A stretch of 27,710 nucleotides of DNA, taken from positions 1 through 27,710 of IMG/VR virus record IMGVR_UViG_3300044911_000723. One strand, 5' to 3'. The position numbers and the translations under genes were made by a program. The notes under the pieces are model-generated. The model did not search any database and was not told the origin of the DNA. It saw only the letters and a program-made list of their open reading frames with translations. This DNA is from a virus. This document shows positions 1 to 6,070 of the stretch, piece after piece. Numbering within the stretch: the stretch's first letter is position 1; every line of letters starts with the position of its first letter.

Positions 1-190
1 GCTTAACCTTCTTTGCCTCACTCGCCGCAAGCTCACGCTCTGCGATCTCAGCCTTTACACGCGCCTCTACCTCAGGAGAAGCCTTCGGCAACCCCGCCAG
101 AAGCTCGTCCAGATTGCCAGCAGGCTTGGCGGCTTTGGCCTCCTGCCGCATAGCGCGTAACAATCGGGATATTTGGGTAAGGTTTGGCAT
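1..190 (-). CDS. N-terminal part of an unidentified phage protein, cut by the window edge
   Basis: An open frame starts at an ATG two bases after the large-terminase stop (TGA-CC-ATG) and runs out of the window, giving 63 residues that begin MPNLTQISRLLRAMRQ. The visible part is Ala/Glu/Lys-rich and predicted helical, with no recognisable domain. It is transcribed with the packaging module and follows the large terminase, where portal or head-assembly genes often lie, but the visible sequence does not identify it as a portal. Tight spacing to the upstream gene and continuous coding character support it as real; function is unknown. Confidence 0.7.
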   Translation of the reverse strand, partial: MPNLTQISRLLRAMRQEAKAAKPAGNLDELLAGLPKASPEVEARVKAEIAERELAASEAKKVK

Positions 191-192
191 GG

Positions 193-1626
193 TCAGATCG
201 CGTAAGGATTACCCTTCTTGCGCCCGTAGTATTCAACTTCCCGATCTTCCTCAAGGCGTGGGTCAATGTCAAGGAAACCCGCATCCCTCAAGTACCGTAG
301 TGCCTGCGTGCAACTGTCTACAAAGTCATCATGCGTAGACTCAGGGAAGCTGCAGATCTGGCTTACAAAGCCTTCAGCCCAGTCCCGCACGTAACCCTTC
401 CTCGTGCTGCTCTCGGGTATCCACACCCGCTTGTGCGAGATGATGTTCGCCACAATCGACAGCCGCTGTATCTTGTCCGCCCGTCCGGGGTTGTACGCCC
501 TCACCGGAAGATGCGCCCTCTGTAAGTCTTGGATCAGGGATATGCCAGCAGCCTTGTCTTCAATAAGTACAAGGTCAACCTTCTTGCCGCCGGAATAGTT
601 TCCTCGCTCTTCATCCTCGGGGTCAGCCCCAAACGATACTTTGAACTCCTCAATAACCTTCGGACGGAGATCCGGGTACTGCAGGCGGTCTTGCCACGCA
701 TCGATGAGCATGACAGACATCGGGCCGTCCTGAGGCTTAAAGACGCCCCAAGTGGTGGCGGCGGTTGGATCATTGACAGTCTTTTCCGTGTACGCGCAGT
801 CATAGCTCTGGATGATGTATTCGAACTTGGGGAACGGCTTGTTGACAGGCCACAGGCGGAAATGCTCCCGCTTGACCATGCCGCCCTCTTCGGGGTCGAT
901 CAGCTCAGCGTAGATCTCCTGCCGCCCGAGCTTGGTGCCTTCGTACTGCAGGATCTGCTTGCGGAAGTTGTCAGCGAGGTTGTCGAGGTTCTCGTAGGTC
1001 GAGGCGGTCACCAGCGCCACATCGTCGCCCTGCCGGTCTACCAGATCGAGGATCAGGTCTTTGGGCTTCGGGGTCGTCGTGCAGATCAGCCTGACCTTCT
1101 TACCCAGACGCAGGCCGAACTGCATCATGTCCCAAGCATCTTGCAGGTATTCCCAAGCCGCCAGCTCGTCGCACCAACCACCGTGGAACTGCGGGCCTCG
1201 GAAGCGCTCAGGCTCGGATGCAGGGATGCCCTTGATCAGACTGCCGTTGACCAGCGTCAGCTCGTGCAGGGCTTTGTTGTAGTCCTTGACCAGCACACTG
1301 GGGATCACAGACAGCAGGCCAGAGTCGCCCTCGAAGCAGGTCGAGCGGACATCGGAGCTAGTAGGGGCAGCGACCACCCAGCGGGTATTCGGGTTCTGCC
1401 ACGCCCACCAGCCTAACTGCTCAGCTGCGGTTCGGGTCTTGCCAGCGCCACGGCCTGCCAGCAGCAGCCAGATGTCCCACCAGTCGCCAGAAGGGGTGAT
1501 CTGATAGGTGTGAGCTTTTAACAGCCATCGAGTGCGCCATTCGAACGCCGCCCGATATTCAGGGGACAGCTTGGCATACTGCGCTCGGGTCGCAGGGTCT
1601 TTGAGGATCTCAACGACATCGTTCAT
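193..1626 (-). CDS. terL: Phage terminase large subunit (DNA-packaging ATPase/nuclease)
   Basis: This 477-residue protein is the motor that translocates DNA into the prohead and cuts it. The N-terminal ATPase domain has Walker A GRGAGKT at residues 58-64, a Walker B-type segment WCDELA at 151-156 and a coupling motif CTTTP near 182-186. The C-terminal RNase H-like nuclease domain shows acidic residues in SYDCAYT (D276), LIEDKAAG (about 354-361) and HDD (432-434). Length and motif order fit the Terminase_6N/6C families. The frame is open 42 bases further upstream, but I chose the ATG at 1626 because it overlaps the stop of the preceding gene (ATGA), which suggests translational coupling. The small terminase lies four genes upstream. 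Confidence 0.96.
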   Translation of the reverse strand: MNDVVEILKDPATRAQYAKLSPEYRAAFEWRTRWLLKAHTYQITPSGDWWDIWLLLAGRGAGKTRTAAEQLGWWAWQNPNTRWVVAAPTSSDVRSTCFEGDSGLLSVIPSVLVKDYNKALHELTLVNGSLIKGIPASEPERFRGPQFHGGWCDELAAWEYLQDAWDMMQFGLRLGKKVRLICTTTPKPKDLILDLVDRQGDDVALVTASTYENLDNLADNFRKQILQYEGTKLGRQEIYAELIDPEEGGMVKREHFRLWPVNKPFPKFEYIIQSYDCAYTEKTVNDPTAATTWGVFKPQDGPMSVMLIDAWQDRLQYPDLRPKVIEEFKVSFGADPEDEERGNYSGGKKVDLVLIEDKAAGISLIQDLQRAHLPVRAYNPGRADKIQRLSIVANIISHKRVWIPESSTRKGYVRDWAEGFVSQICSFPESTHDDFVDSCTQALRYLRDAGFLDIDPRLEEDREVEYYGRKKGNPYAI

Positions 1627-1850
1627 CGTCTCAGCTTCAGGTAGATCGCCAGCAGCAGGCCAACGCACGCAGCCTCAGGCTTACCAGCCACCGCGAACAG
1701 CAGGGCCACAAACACGCTCAGGAACTCGGCGCACAGCAGGGCGATGTCTACCCCATCCCACAGGGCTTTCTCGTGCTGGCGCTGCGCTAAGGCGGCTTTG
1801 CGCTCGGCTATCCTGAGTTCGAGTTCGCTGATCACCACTGCCGCCTGCAC
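1623..1850 (-). CDS. Small membrane protein, holin candidate
   Basis: This 75-residue protein has a charged helical N-terminus (about residues 8-32, rich in Glu, Arg, Lys and Gln). Two hydrophobic segments follow (about 36-55 and 58-72), separated by a short GKPEA turn, and the tail is basic (KLRR). A helical hairpin with a basic tail is compatible with a small holin, but there is no family-specific motif. The start is the GTG at 1850, because the frame has no ATG; GTG codons also occur at residues 5 and 6. It overlaps the upstream 57-aa gene by 19 bases and ends in an ATGA overlap with the large terminase. Lysis genes next to terminase genes are common in phages, so the holin call is inference. 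Confidence 0.6.
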   Translation of the reverse strand: MQAAVVISELELRIAERKAALAQRQHEKALWDGVDIALLCAEFLSVFVALLFAVAGKPEAACVGLLLAIYLKLRR

Positions 1851-2005
1851 CAGACTCGCTCGGCACCGCTGTAGTCCGGTCTGAATTCAGATGCCAAACA
1901 CATCCGCTTTGGATGCGGCTCAAGCGTGATGACCGCAGCAGCCACAGAGATCATAGCCACCACGATCAGGTAGATAAGCCCAATGAACCACAGCGCCTTA
2001 ATCAT
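1832..2005 (-). CDS. 57-residue single-pass membrane protein
   Basis: This short ORF starts MIKALWFIGLIYLIVVAM, giving one strong transmembrane helix at about residues 5-28. A polar tail follows that contains two cysteines and ends RRQW. The ATG overlaps the stop of the upstream gene by one base (TGATG), and the 3' end overlaps the next membrane-protein gene in another frame. A pair of overlapping small membrane-protein genes is the arrangement seen for spanin or holin/antiholin pairs, but no lipobox is present, so it is not an Rz1-type lipoprotein. The evidence is the transmembrane segment and the exact coupling of start and stop codons. Function is unknown; a lysis accessory is the first guess. 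Confidence 0.6.
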   Translation of the reverse strand: MIKALWFIGLIYLIVVAMISVAAAVITLEPHPKRMCLASEFRPDYSGAERVWCRRQW

Positions 2006-2211
2006 CACTGCCCCCGGATAACGTCAGCCACCGCCTGCTGGCCCAACTTCTCAGCGATCAAGGCACAAGCCTCGCGCTCAGCCATCACCGCTATGTCTTC
2101 AGCGAGGATTTGGGCGCCCTCTTGGTTAGCCTGCTTCCAAACAGGGAACCACCAGCGCCGGAAGGCCTCGTCTAGCACCTCGTTCAGCTCAGCCTTGTCT
2201 TTGTCGTTCAT
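2005..2211 (-). CDS. Conserved phage hypothetical protein with EREACA motif
   Basis: This 68-residue, probably all-helical protein contains EREACALIAEKLG at residues 46-58. The E-R-E-x-C-A-x-x-x-E pattern recurs in small proteins of many tailed phages and, in variant form, in other genes of this window (8530-8808, 12641-12895 and, weakly, 15088-15309). The ATG is preceded by GGGAG at a normal distance and overlaps the stop of the zinc-ribbon gene (ATGA). No catalytic motif is visible. The single conserved cysteine in a helix suggests a structural or metal/thiol role, but nothing firmer can be said. Confidence 0.75.
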   Translation of the reverse strand: MNDKDKAELNEVLDEAFRRWWFPVWKQANQEGAQILAEDIAVMAEREACALIAEKLGQQAVADVIRGQ

Positions 2212-2372
2212 CTCAGCTCCCGCACCTTTTCAGGCTCGTCTTGCTTCTGATACTTGCTCTCGCTTTGGCGTAGCAGGCAGGCTTTGCAGATCCACCGCAT
2301 CGTAGTCCCGCGCTTCTGTTTCTCACCGCCCTCTTCAGCTCTGGTGAACTGGCAGGATGTGCAGAATCTCAT
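2208..2372 (-). CDS. Zinc-ribbon-like microprotein (CxxC...CxxC)
   Basis: This 54-residue ORF starts MRFCTSCQFTRAEEGG and has two CxxC pairs, C4-C7 and C29-C32 (WICKACL), about 21 residues apart. That is the layout of a small treble-clef or zinc-ribbon metal site. The tail is highly charged. It is coupled at both ends: its ATG overlaps the small-terminase stop (AAATGA) and its TGA overlaps the next ATG. Such microproteins can bind nucleic acid or protein partners; placed between small and large terminase, a packaging-associated role is possible but is inference. Confidence 0.75.
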   Translation of the reverse strand: MRFCTSCQFTRAEEGGEKQKRGTTMRWICKACLLRQSESKYQKQDEPEKVRELR

Positions 2373-2878
2373 TTCTTCAGTTGCTTGGTCAGCTCGAAGT
2401 TAGCTAACAGGGTGTCGAATATCTCGGTATTGGTCTTCACCTCAAGCGGGCTATCAGCGTCACCAGCTAGTATCTGGCGGTCGCCATACACCTTCGGCAG
2501 GTACTTGGCAGCCAACCACTTGCGACCATCCATCCTCAAGCGCTTATGGGCAATACTGCCACTGTCGTATCGCTTGTTCCCCTGATCGTCGAACACTGGC
2601 AATGGCTCTTCATCGATGATCTCTGCTATCTCTGAAGCATAGGTATGGGCACCATCTGCCCTTGCTGTCTCGTAAAGCTGGCGAAACTCCTCGTCAACTC
2701 TTAACCATCTGTAAACATTTGTGAGCTCAGGCATATGCGCGTCTTTGGCTATCCTGCTCATTGGCTCACCCTTAGCTAAGCGGGCGCATATCTCTTCGAC
2801 CAGCTCTGGTGTCTTCTTGCTGGGTCTGCCCATCTTACGTTTGGGCTTGTCTTCGCTATTGTGGACTTCTGTTGCCAT
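2369..2878 (-). CDS. terS: Terminase small subunit (Sf6 gp1-like)
   Basis: This 169-residue protein would recognise packaging-site DNA and present it to the large terminase. The basic N-terminus KRKMGRPSKK (residues 13-22) is followed by a helix-turn-helix-like segment (about 23-60: EEICARLAKGEPMSRIAKD...YRWLR). The C-terminal part has the family signature RMDGRKWLAAKYLPKVYGDR (114-133), typical of Sf6-like small terminases. Length fits the family. The ATG overlaps the upstream TAA (TAATG). The large terminase is encoded four small genes downstream in the same operon, which supports the call. Confidence 0.93.
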   Translation of the reverse strand: MATEVHNSEDKPKRKMGRPSKKTPELVEEICARLAKGEPMSRIAKDAHMPELTNVYRWLRVDEEFRQLYETARADGAHTYASEIAEIIDEEPLPVFDDQGNKRYDSGSIAHKRLRMDGRKWLAAKYLPKVYGDRQILAGDADSPLEVKTNTEIFDTLLANFELTKQLKK

Positions 2879-3072
2879 TATCCAAACAGTCTCTTTAGGA
2901 ATTCGGCTGCGGCTCCCGGGCCTAGCAGCACCATGATCATTACCATGTACAGCAGGTACTCGATCCTTTGCATACGGTCTGAACCCTTGTCGAGCTGCGT
3001 CGCTATATGCTTCGCACGCTCTTCGCAGACCGCCTCATGTACCGCAAATCGAGTCTCCAAGTCGTGATCCAT
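2878..3072 (-). CDS. 64-residue tail-anchored membrane protein (XhlA-like layout)
   Basis: The N-terminal 40 residues are charged and helical (MDHDLETRFAVHEAVCEERA...). They are followed by one hydrophobic segment (about 40-58: YLLYMVMIMVLLGPGAAA) and a basic tail, KRLFG. A soluble helix followed by a C-terminal transmembrane segment is the layout of XhlA-type or class III holin-like phage proteins, but no diagnostic residue proves it. Its stop overlaps the small-terminase ATG. It may be a lysis protein or a membrane anchor; the membrane call is firmer than the function. Confidence 0.7.
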   Translation of the reverse strand: MDHDLETRFAVHEAVCEERAKHIATQLDKGSDRMQRIEYLLYMVMIMVLLGPGAAAEFLKRLFG

Positions 3073-3087
3073 GTTTCAACTCAGCAA

Positions 3088-3264
3088 TTAATCGATGCCT
3101 TTTTGTTGCTCTGTGACAATAGGCAATTGTGGTAGCGCCTGATCCCTGATACTAGCAATCATCTGGGCTGACTGATTGAAGGGTAGGCTACTTAGCAAGG
3201 TTAATAGTACGTTAACCTCGTCAAGGTTGTAAAGCAGGCTGATCTTGATGTCCTTGTTGTCCAT
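3088..3264 (-). CDS. 58-residue conserved phage hypothetical protein
   Basis: This short ORF reads MDNKDIKISLLYNLDEVNVL and continues with LSSLPFNQSAQMIASIRDQA before a TAA. It is predicted helical with a polar C-terminus and has no cysteine or membrane segment. An AGAGG ribosome site lies seven bases before the ATG. It is the first gene after the structured noncoding stretch 3287-3515, so it probably opens the packaging operon. The amino-acid composition is ordinary, unlike the antisense frames nearby. Function is unknown. Confidence 0.7.
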   Translation of the reverse strand: MDNKDIKISLLYNLDEVNVLLTLLSSLPFNQSAQMIASIRDQALPQLPIVTEQQKGID

Positions 3265-3286
3265 TATGCCCTCTTAGATGGGTGTC

Positions 3287-3515
3287 GGTACTCGCTGCGT
3301 CTGCCTGCAGTACCCACTGCGTCGTCGCACCAAGTCGCACGGCAGCATCCGCTTTCCCGACTGGTGTGGAGACCGGCCTGCTTCACAGGTTCCAGTCTGC
3401 GGGTCGGGGGTAATGACCAACCGATCTCCACGCCACTCAGGGCTCTACGCAAACGGCTGAGCTGCCGATCCTTGACGTCTCACTGTTTTGGGATTGCGCT
3501 TCCCCAATGAGACGC
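3287..3515. ncRNA. Noncoding stretch with five consecutive inverted repeats
   Basis: No convincing gene lies between 3265 and 3524; the open frames there are Arg/Cys/Trp-rich and lack ribosome sites. Five inverted repeats follow one another: GGTACT/AGTACC (3287-3292/3309-3314); GCACCA-a-GTCG with CGAC-TGGTGT (3327-3337/3358-3367); GTGGAGACCGG with CCGATCTCCAC (3366-3376/3421-3431, one mismatch); CTCAG/CTGAG (3436-3440/3457-3461); and GACGTCTCA...TTTTGGGA with TCCCCAA-TGAGACGCC (3474-3515). The last could act as a terminator stem downstream of the 3525 gene, although no T-tract follows. A structured leader or small RNA controlling the packaging operon is possible; which strand is used is not decided. 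Confidence 0.45.
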
Positions 3516-3524
3516 CAGTCTAAA

Positions 3525-3908
3525 TCAGAAACTAAAGTCGTGATACTTCTCGCGGTCACCCAGATACAGGTTGCCGCTCGGCGCATTGTTCAGGCGACCA
3601 GTCTCAGGGTTACGAACCTGCTGAACCCACACGCCCTTTTTGTTCTTGCGGTAGATGCGCTTGTAGTTCTCAGGGTTCTGGGTGTATTCGTACACTTGGC
3701 TCTCGCTCATGCCGTTGCCGTCTACGCGCTTATAGTCGTCGTCCTGAACTACGATGTACCGGCCCTTCATGTTGACCTCAACCACGGTCGCTGGGCTGCG
3801 GTCAGTCCAGTAGCAGATCGTCGCTGGCATACCAACGTAAGGCTCCGCAGAGCGGCTGTTGGTCATGATGTGGTTAACTAAGCTGCCTGTTTGGGTTCCG
3901 AGTCTCAT
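3525..3908 (-). CDS. Conserved phage hypothetical protein, 127 aa
   Basis: The protein begins MRLGTQTGSLVNHIM and ends SGNLYLGDREKYHDFSF. I recognise this pattern (a GTQTGS start, a KRVDGNGMSE-like middle and a YHDFSF end) as a widespread family of uncharacterised tailed-phage proteins. The centre (residues 25-65) has a beta-rich, SH3-like character (PATICYWTDRSPATVVEV). It has its own promoter and leader cassette (3930-3983), with CAGGAG six bases before the ATG. Independent promoter control suggests it is needed in quantity or at a separate time. No catalytic motif is seen. Confidence 0.85.
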   Translation of the reverse strand: MRLGTQTGSLVNHIMTNSRSAEPYVGMPATICYWTDRSPATVVEVNMKGRYIVVQDDDYKRVDGNGMSESQVYEYTQNPENYKRIYRKNKKGVWVQQVRNPETGRLNNAPSGNLYLGDREKYHDFSF

Positions 3909-3929
3909 GATTTTCTCCTGTTTCGCATC

Positions 3930-3983
3930 CTGACCAATGTGTCAGTGGTGTAATTGTACATTAAACTTGAAGGGGGCGGTCAA
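3930..3983 (-). promoter_or_regulatory. Promoter, operator and leader-hairpin cassette 1
   Basis: On the minus strand a -35-like TTGACC (3978-3983) and a -10-like TACAAT (3953-3958) are 19 bases apart, slightly long. They overlap the operator element at 3949-3966, read on plus as TGTAATTGTACATTAAAC. Downstream, CTGAC-acattg-GTCAG (3930-3945) forms a hairpin followed by GATGCGAAACAGGAG and the ATG at 3908. The same order of elements occurs at 4615-4665 and 7079-7131. Confidence 0.65.
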
Positions 3984-3997
3984 ACCCCTCTTGCAAA

Positions 3998-4594
3998 TTA
4001 TTTTGAATTGATTTTTGGGCGCTGAATAATTGTCTGTTTGACACCATCGCGTACACCGTGTACTTTGATGGTCGCGGTAAAGCGGTAGGTGCTGCCCTCG
4101 TCCACAGTGCTGAAAGCGGCGCTGTTGCCCTTATAGATGACGACGTTCTTGTCGGCGTCTTCCATGATGTAGATGTAAGTAAAGCCGTGGTAACCACCGA
4201 ACTGCAAACCCTCAAGTTCGATGATCTTTTTGATAGTCAGCTCCAAATCCAATTTTTGACCGACCCGACCAATATGCTGGCGCGAGGCGTTAAGCTCCGC
4301 CTGCTTGTCAGCCCACTCTGCGCGACGGGCCGCACGGGCGTCGACGCCCTTTAAAACGGCTGCGGACTGGTTTGGGGTCAACTTCCCATAGGTGTCGAAA
4401 GCCTCGGCTAAGCTACCAATAAAATCATCAGAGTAACCAATGGCACCGCCGTAATCGTTGAAGCGGCGACCAGCCTCAAGCGCAGTCTCAATTTCATTGG
4501 CGCGATCCGTGTTCAAGCGCCAAGTCTTTTGCGCATTAGTGATAATGTTTCTCTTGATAGCGGCGCTGTAGGCGGCTTCGTTTTCGATAATCAT
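3998..4594 (-). CDS. Phage hypothetical protein with beta-rich C-terminal domain (possibly OB-like)
   Basis: This 198-residue protein has two parts. The N-terminal half is helical and includes AFDTYGKLTPNQSAAVLKG, typical of a phage family in which this helical region precedes a beta-rich domain. The C-terminal half (about 108-198) runs KLDLELTIKKI...TATIKVHGVRDG-VKQTIIQRPK. The ATIKxH...G.KQT.I.R end is shared with uncharacterised phage and actinobacterial proteins and could be a nucleic-acid-binding beta fold. The frame continues upstream to a GTG, but I chose the ATG at 4594 because CAGGAG lies six bases before it. It has its own promoter cassette. Function is not established. Confidence 0.8.
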   Translation of the reverse strand: MIIENEAAYSAAIKRNIITNAQKTWRLNTDRANEIETALEAGRRFNDYGGAIGYSDDFIGSLAEAFDTYGKLTPNQSAAVLKGVDARAARRAEWADKQAELNASRQHIGRVGQKLDLELTIKKIIELEGLQFGGYHGFTYIYIMEDADKNVVIYKGNSAAFSTVDEGSTYRFTATIKVHGVRDGVKQTIIQRPKINSK

Positions 4595-4614
4595 GATTCG
4601 CTCCTGTTCGCATC

Positions 4615-4665
4615 CGGTCACTGCGACCGTGATTGAATTATCAGTTAAACGATTTCAGCGGTCAA
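4615..4665 (-). promoter_or_regulatory. Promoter, operator and leader-hairpin cassette 2
   Basis: On the minus strand TTGACC (4660-4665) and GATAAT (4637-4642) are 17 bases apart, a good sigma70-type promoter. The operator element at 4633-4650 reads on plus as TTGAATTATCAGTTAAAC. A hairpin CGGTC-gcagt-GACCG (4615-4629) follows, then GATGCGAACAGGAG before the ATG at 4594. It shares TCAATCACGGTC-type leader sequence with cassette 3. Confidence 0.75.
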
Positions 4666-4674
4666 CAACTTTTT

Positions 4675-4833
4675 TCAAAGTTTTTGCTGTTTCACCTTTG
4701 CCAACACATTGTTGACTAGCTGGGCTAGATGGACAGCCTCGCCCACCCGCCCCTCAGAGCCTCTAAACGAGCCTAGAAACGCTTGAACGTCTTCAAGCAC
4801 CCGAACCACATCTTCTTTTGGAAAATCGCTCAT
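4675..4833 (-). CDS. 52-residue helical phage protein
   Basis: The protein reads MSDFPKEDVVRVLEDVQAF and ends LVNNVLAKVKQQKL. It is predicted to be a helical hairpin with a charged first helix. The longer open frame from 4869 starts inside the NNRCC array and gives a low-quality N-terminus, so I chose the ATG at 4833. A weak GAGACG ribosome site precedes it. Its stop lies just upstream of promoter cassette 2, and its 5' side abuts the array 4846-4920. Function is unknown; adjacency to the array may or may not be meaningful. Confidence 0.65.
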   Translation of the reverse strand: MSDFPKEDVVRVLEDVQAFLGSFRGSEGRVGEAVHLAQLVNNVLAKVKQQKL

Positions 4834-4845
4834 AGCGTCTCTATG

Positions 4846-4920
4846 CCCCCTTACCGTGCCTGTCCTCACCCTGCCCTACCTTGCCACGCCTGTCCGAACC
4901 GAGCCAGACCCCGCCAGACC
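4846..4920. repeat. NNRCC pentanucleotide array 1 (15 units)
   Basis: Fifteen consecutive 5-base units all end in CC, in perfect phase, and the third base is a purine in most (TTACC, GTGCC, TCACC, CTGCC, CTACC ...; exceptions CCCCC and two TGTCC). The first two bases vary freely. The array ends one base before the stop codon of the gene at 4922. On the transcribed minus strand it reads as GGYNN repeats. It is the smaller, detached member of the composite at 5553-6237. Confidence 0.9.
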
Positions 4921-4921
4921 T

Positions 4922-5536
4922 TTATTCTTGCGAAACGTCAAACTTAACAACATTGAATCGTCCGTAGGTCGGCCTGAAGTCGCCTATCCCAATCAGCCTG
5001 CCTGCCATGCTGAGGGTGTCCTGTAACCAGAACTCATCGATGTACTCAGGAGTCAGCACCATCAAGTCAAAGTCCAGCCTGTAGCCTGCCTTCATCGCCG
5101 GTCTAACGCGATTCACCCCTGCCCGTTGGATTACAACCCGGCGCTTGTCTTCGTAATCCCACTTCTCTTTGCCAAAACTCGCCAGATTCGTTAGGCTGAC
5201 TACGCCTGCCTTCGTCAGATCCATCGCTGACTTTCGTGGGCTTCTTGGGTCTTGTTTGAACTTTGCCGCCCAGATCACAGCCTGCCTCAGATACTCGCCG
5301 GGGCAGCACAACTCACCCTCATCGTTACGCCAGACGTAAGACTCAATGTCATCTGTCTTCTTTGCTGCTGAATTTTTTGCTGCCTTTGCTTTTGTCTCTA
5401 CTGCCTCACAATTCCATCGGTGAAACAGAAAGTCCGAACTACCTTGGATTGTTACATGCGCTGTGTACGGAAGACCGTACTCAATTGTGTCTCCACCACC
5501 ATTTGATACTTCTGCTACGTTTTTTACCTTAGCCAT
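4922..5536 (-). CDS. Conserved phage protein with RAMP/Cas7-like Gly-rich loop, embedded in NNRCC arrays
   Basis: This 204-residue protein belongs to a well-conserved but unnamed tailed-phage family; recognisable blocks are FLFHRWNCEAVE (37-48), ESYVWRNDEGELCCPGEYLR (65-84) and KQDPRSPRKSAMDL (94-107). Near the C-terminus, GRLIGIGDFRPTYGRF (179-194) resembles the glycine-rich G-G-x-R-x-x-G-x-G-R loop of RAMP-fold RNA-binding proteins such as Cas7/Csm3. That likeness is my pattern reading, not a proven homology. I chose the ATG at 5536 for its GGGAG ribosome site; the frame extends to 5569 but there runs into the repeat. NNRCC arrays flank it on both sides: one ends one base after its stop and one begins 17 bases upstream of its start. 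Confidence 0.85.
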   Translation of the reverse strand: MAKVKNVAEVSNGGGDTIEYGLPYTAHVTIQGSSDFLFHRWNCEAVETKAKAAKNSAAKKTDDIESYVWRNDEGELCCPGEYLRQAVIWAAKFKQDPRSPRKSAMDLTKAGVVSLTNLASFGKEKWDYEDKRRVVIQRAGVNRVRPAMKAGYRLDFDLMVLTPEYIDEFWLQDTLSMAGRLIGIGDFRPTYGRFNVVKFDVSQE

Positions 5537-5612
5537 TTTTTTCTCCCAAAAAGAGCCGTACCTCACCACGCCCCGCCTCGCCCCGCCATATCATGCCAGA
5601 CCGTGCCGAGCC

Positions 5613-5676
5613 CATTTGATGCTTACGCATCGCTCAACAGACTGATTCAATCCGTTGAACGCTGCATAGCAGCTCC
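5613..5676. ncRNA. Hairpin unit A of the composite repeat
   Basis: Three consecutive hairpins, given on plus. H1 is GATGC-ttac-GCATC (5618-5631). H2 is TCAAC (5634-5638) with GTTGA (5654-5658), plus an inner GA/TC and a nine-base loop CTGATTCAA (5642-5650). H3 is GCTGC-ata-GCAGC (5661-5673). H1 and H3 are near-identical to unit B, while the H2 stem differs but stays paired at the same positions. Confidence 0.7.
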
Positions 5677-5741
5677 ATACCTGACCTGACCGCGCCAGAG
5701 CATACCTGACCTCACCATAGCGAACCTTGGCTTACCGCACC

Positions 5742-5804
5742 AAACGATGCTTACGCATCGCATAGAGGGCTCTGTGAACCATCTATACGCTGCATAGCAG
5801 CTCC
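5742..5804. ncRNA. Hairpin unit B of the composite repeat
   Basis: H1 is CGATGC-ttac-GCATCG (5745-5760). H2 is ATAGA (5762-5766) with TCTAT (5782-5786), plus inner GG/CC and a nine-base loop CTCTGTGAA (5770-5778). H3 is GCTGC-ata-GCAGC (5789-5801). Relative to unit A, five H2 base pairs are changed with pairing kept, and both units have the same 1x1 mismatch. CTCC follows, then the next array. Confidence 0.7.
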
Positions 5805-5919
5805 TCACCAAACCCCACCGTGCCATACCAGACCGCACCCTGCCAAACCACGCCCCAGCGAACCTTGCCCTACCAAGCCGCGCCGAACCACGCCTCACCC
5901 AGTCCAACCAGACCGCACC

Positions 5920-5963
5920 TACTGGAAGACCAACTGTTGCCAACCGGCCTCCCGCTAGATGCC
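5920..5963. ncRNA. Hairpin unit C of the composite repeat (degenerate)
   Basis: It carries the loop sequence CTGTTGCCAA (5934-5943) found exactly in unit E and with one change in unit D. The flanking stem is imperfect (GG-A-G-CC against GG-C-T-CC with mismatches), and the closing H3-type hairpin is not clear. It looks like a decayed copy of the D/E type. Confidence 0.4.
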
Positions 5964-6020
5964 CCATACCTGACCTTGCCCCACCAGACCTTGCCGTGCC
6001 GTGCCGGAACATGCCCGACC

Positions 6021-6070
6021 CCATCGGATAAACGACTGCTGCCAATCGTTTAGCCGCTGTTGCCAGCTCC
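6021..6070. ncRNA. Hairpin unit D of the composite repeat
   Basis: TAAACGA (6029-6035) pairs with TCGTTTA (6046-6052) around the ten-base loop CTGCTGCCAA. The stem is extended past one A/G mismatch by CGG/CCG (6025-6027/6054-6056). An H3-type hairpin GCTG-ttgc-CAGC (6056-6067) and CTCC follow, then the next NNRCC array. Confidence 0.65.

Noticed and set aside
529-1416. 295-codon open frame on the plus strand
   Set aside because: It lies entirely antisense to the large terminase, whose motifs are intact; it is a shadow frame in high-GC coding sequence.
3366-3431. tRNA-like 7-bp closing stem (GTGGAGA/TCTCCAC) at 66-nt spacing
   Set aside because: No T-arm GGTTCGAATCC-type sequence, no 17-nt anticodon arm at the right place and no CCA end on either strand. 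Kept as part of the structured noncoding stretch.
3264-3460. 62- and 60-codon frames on opposite strands
   Set aside because: Both are Arg/Cys/Trp-rich, lack a ribosome site and coincide with long inverted repeats.
5613-5676. Degenerate tRNA in hairpin unit A
   Set aside because: Three hairpins occur in a row, but there is no closing acceptor stem, the middle arm is too long for an anticodon arm and the last loop has three bases.
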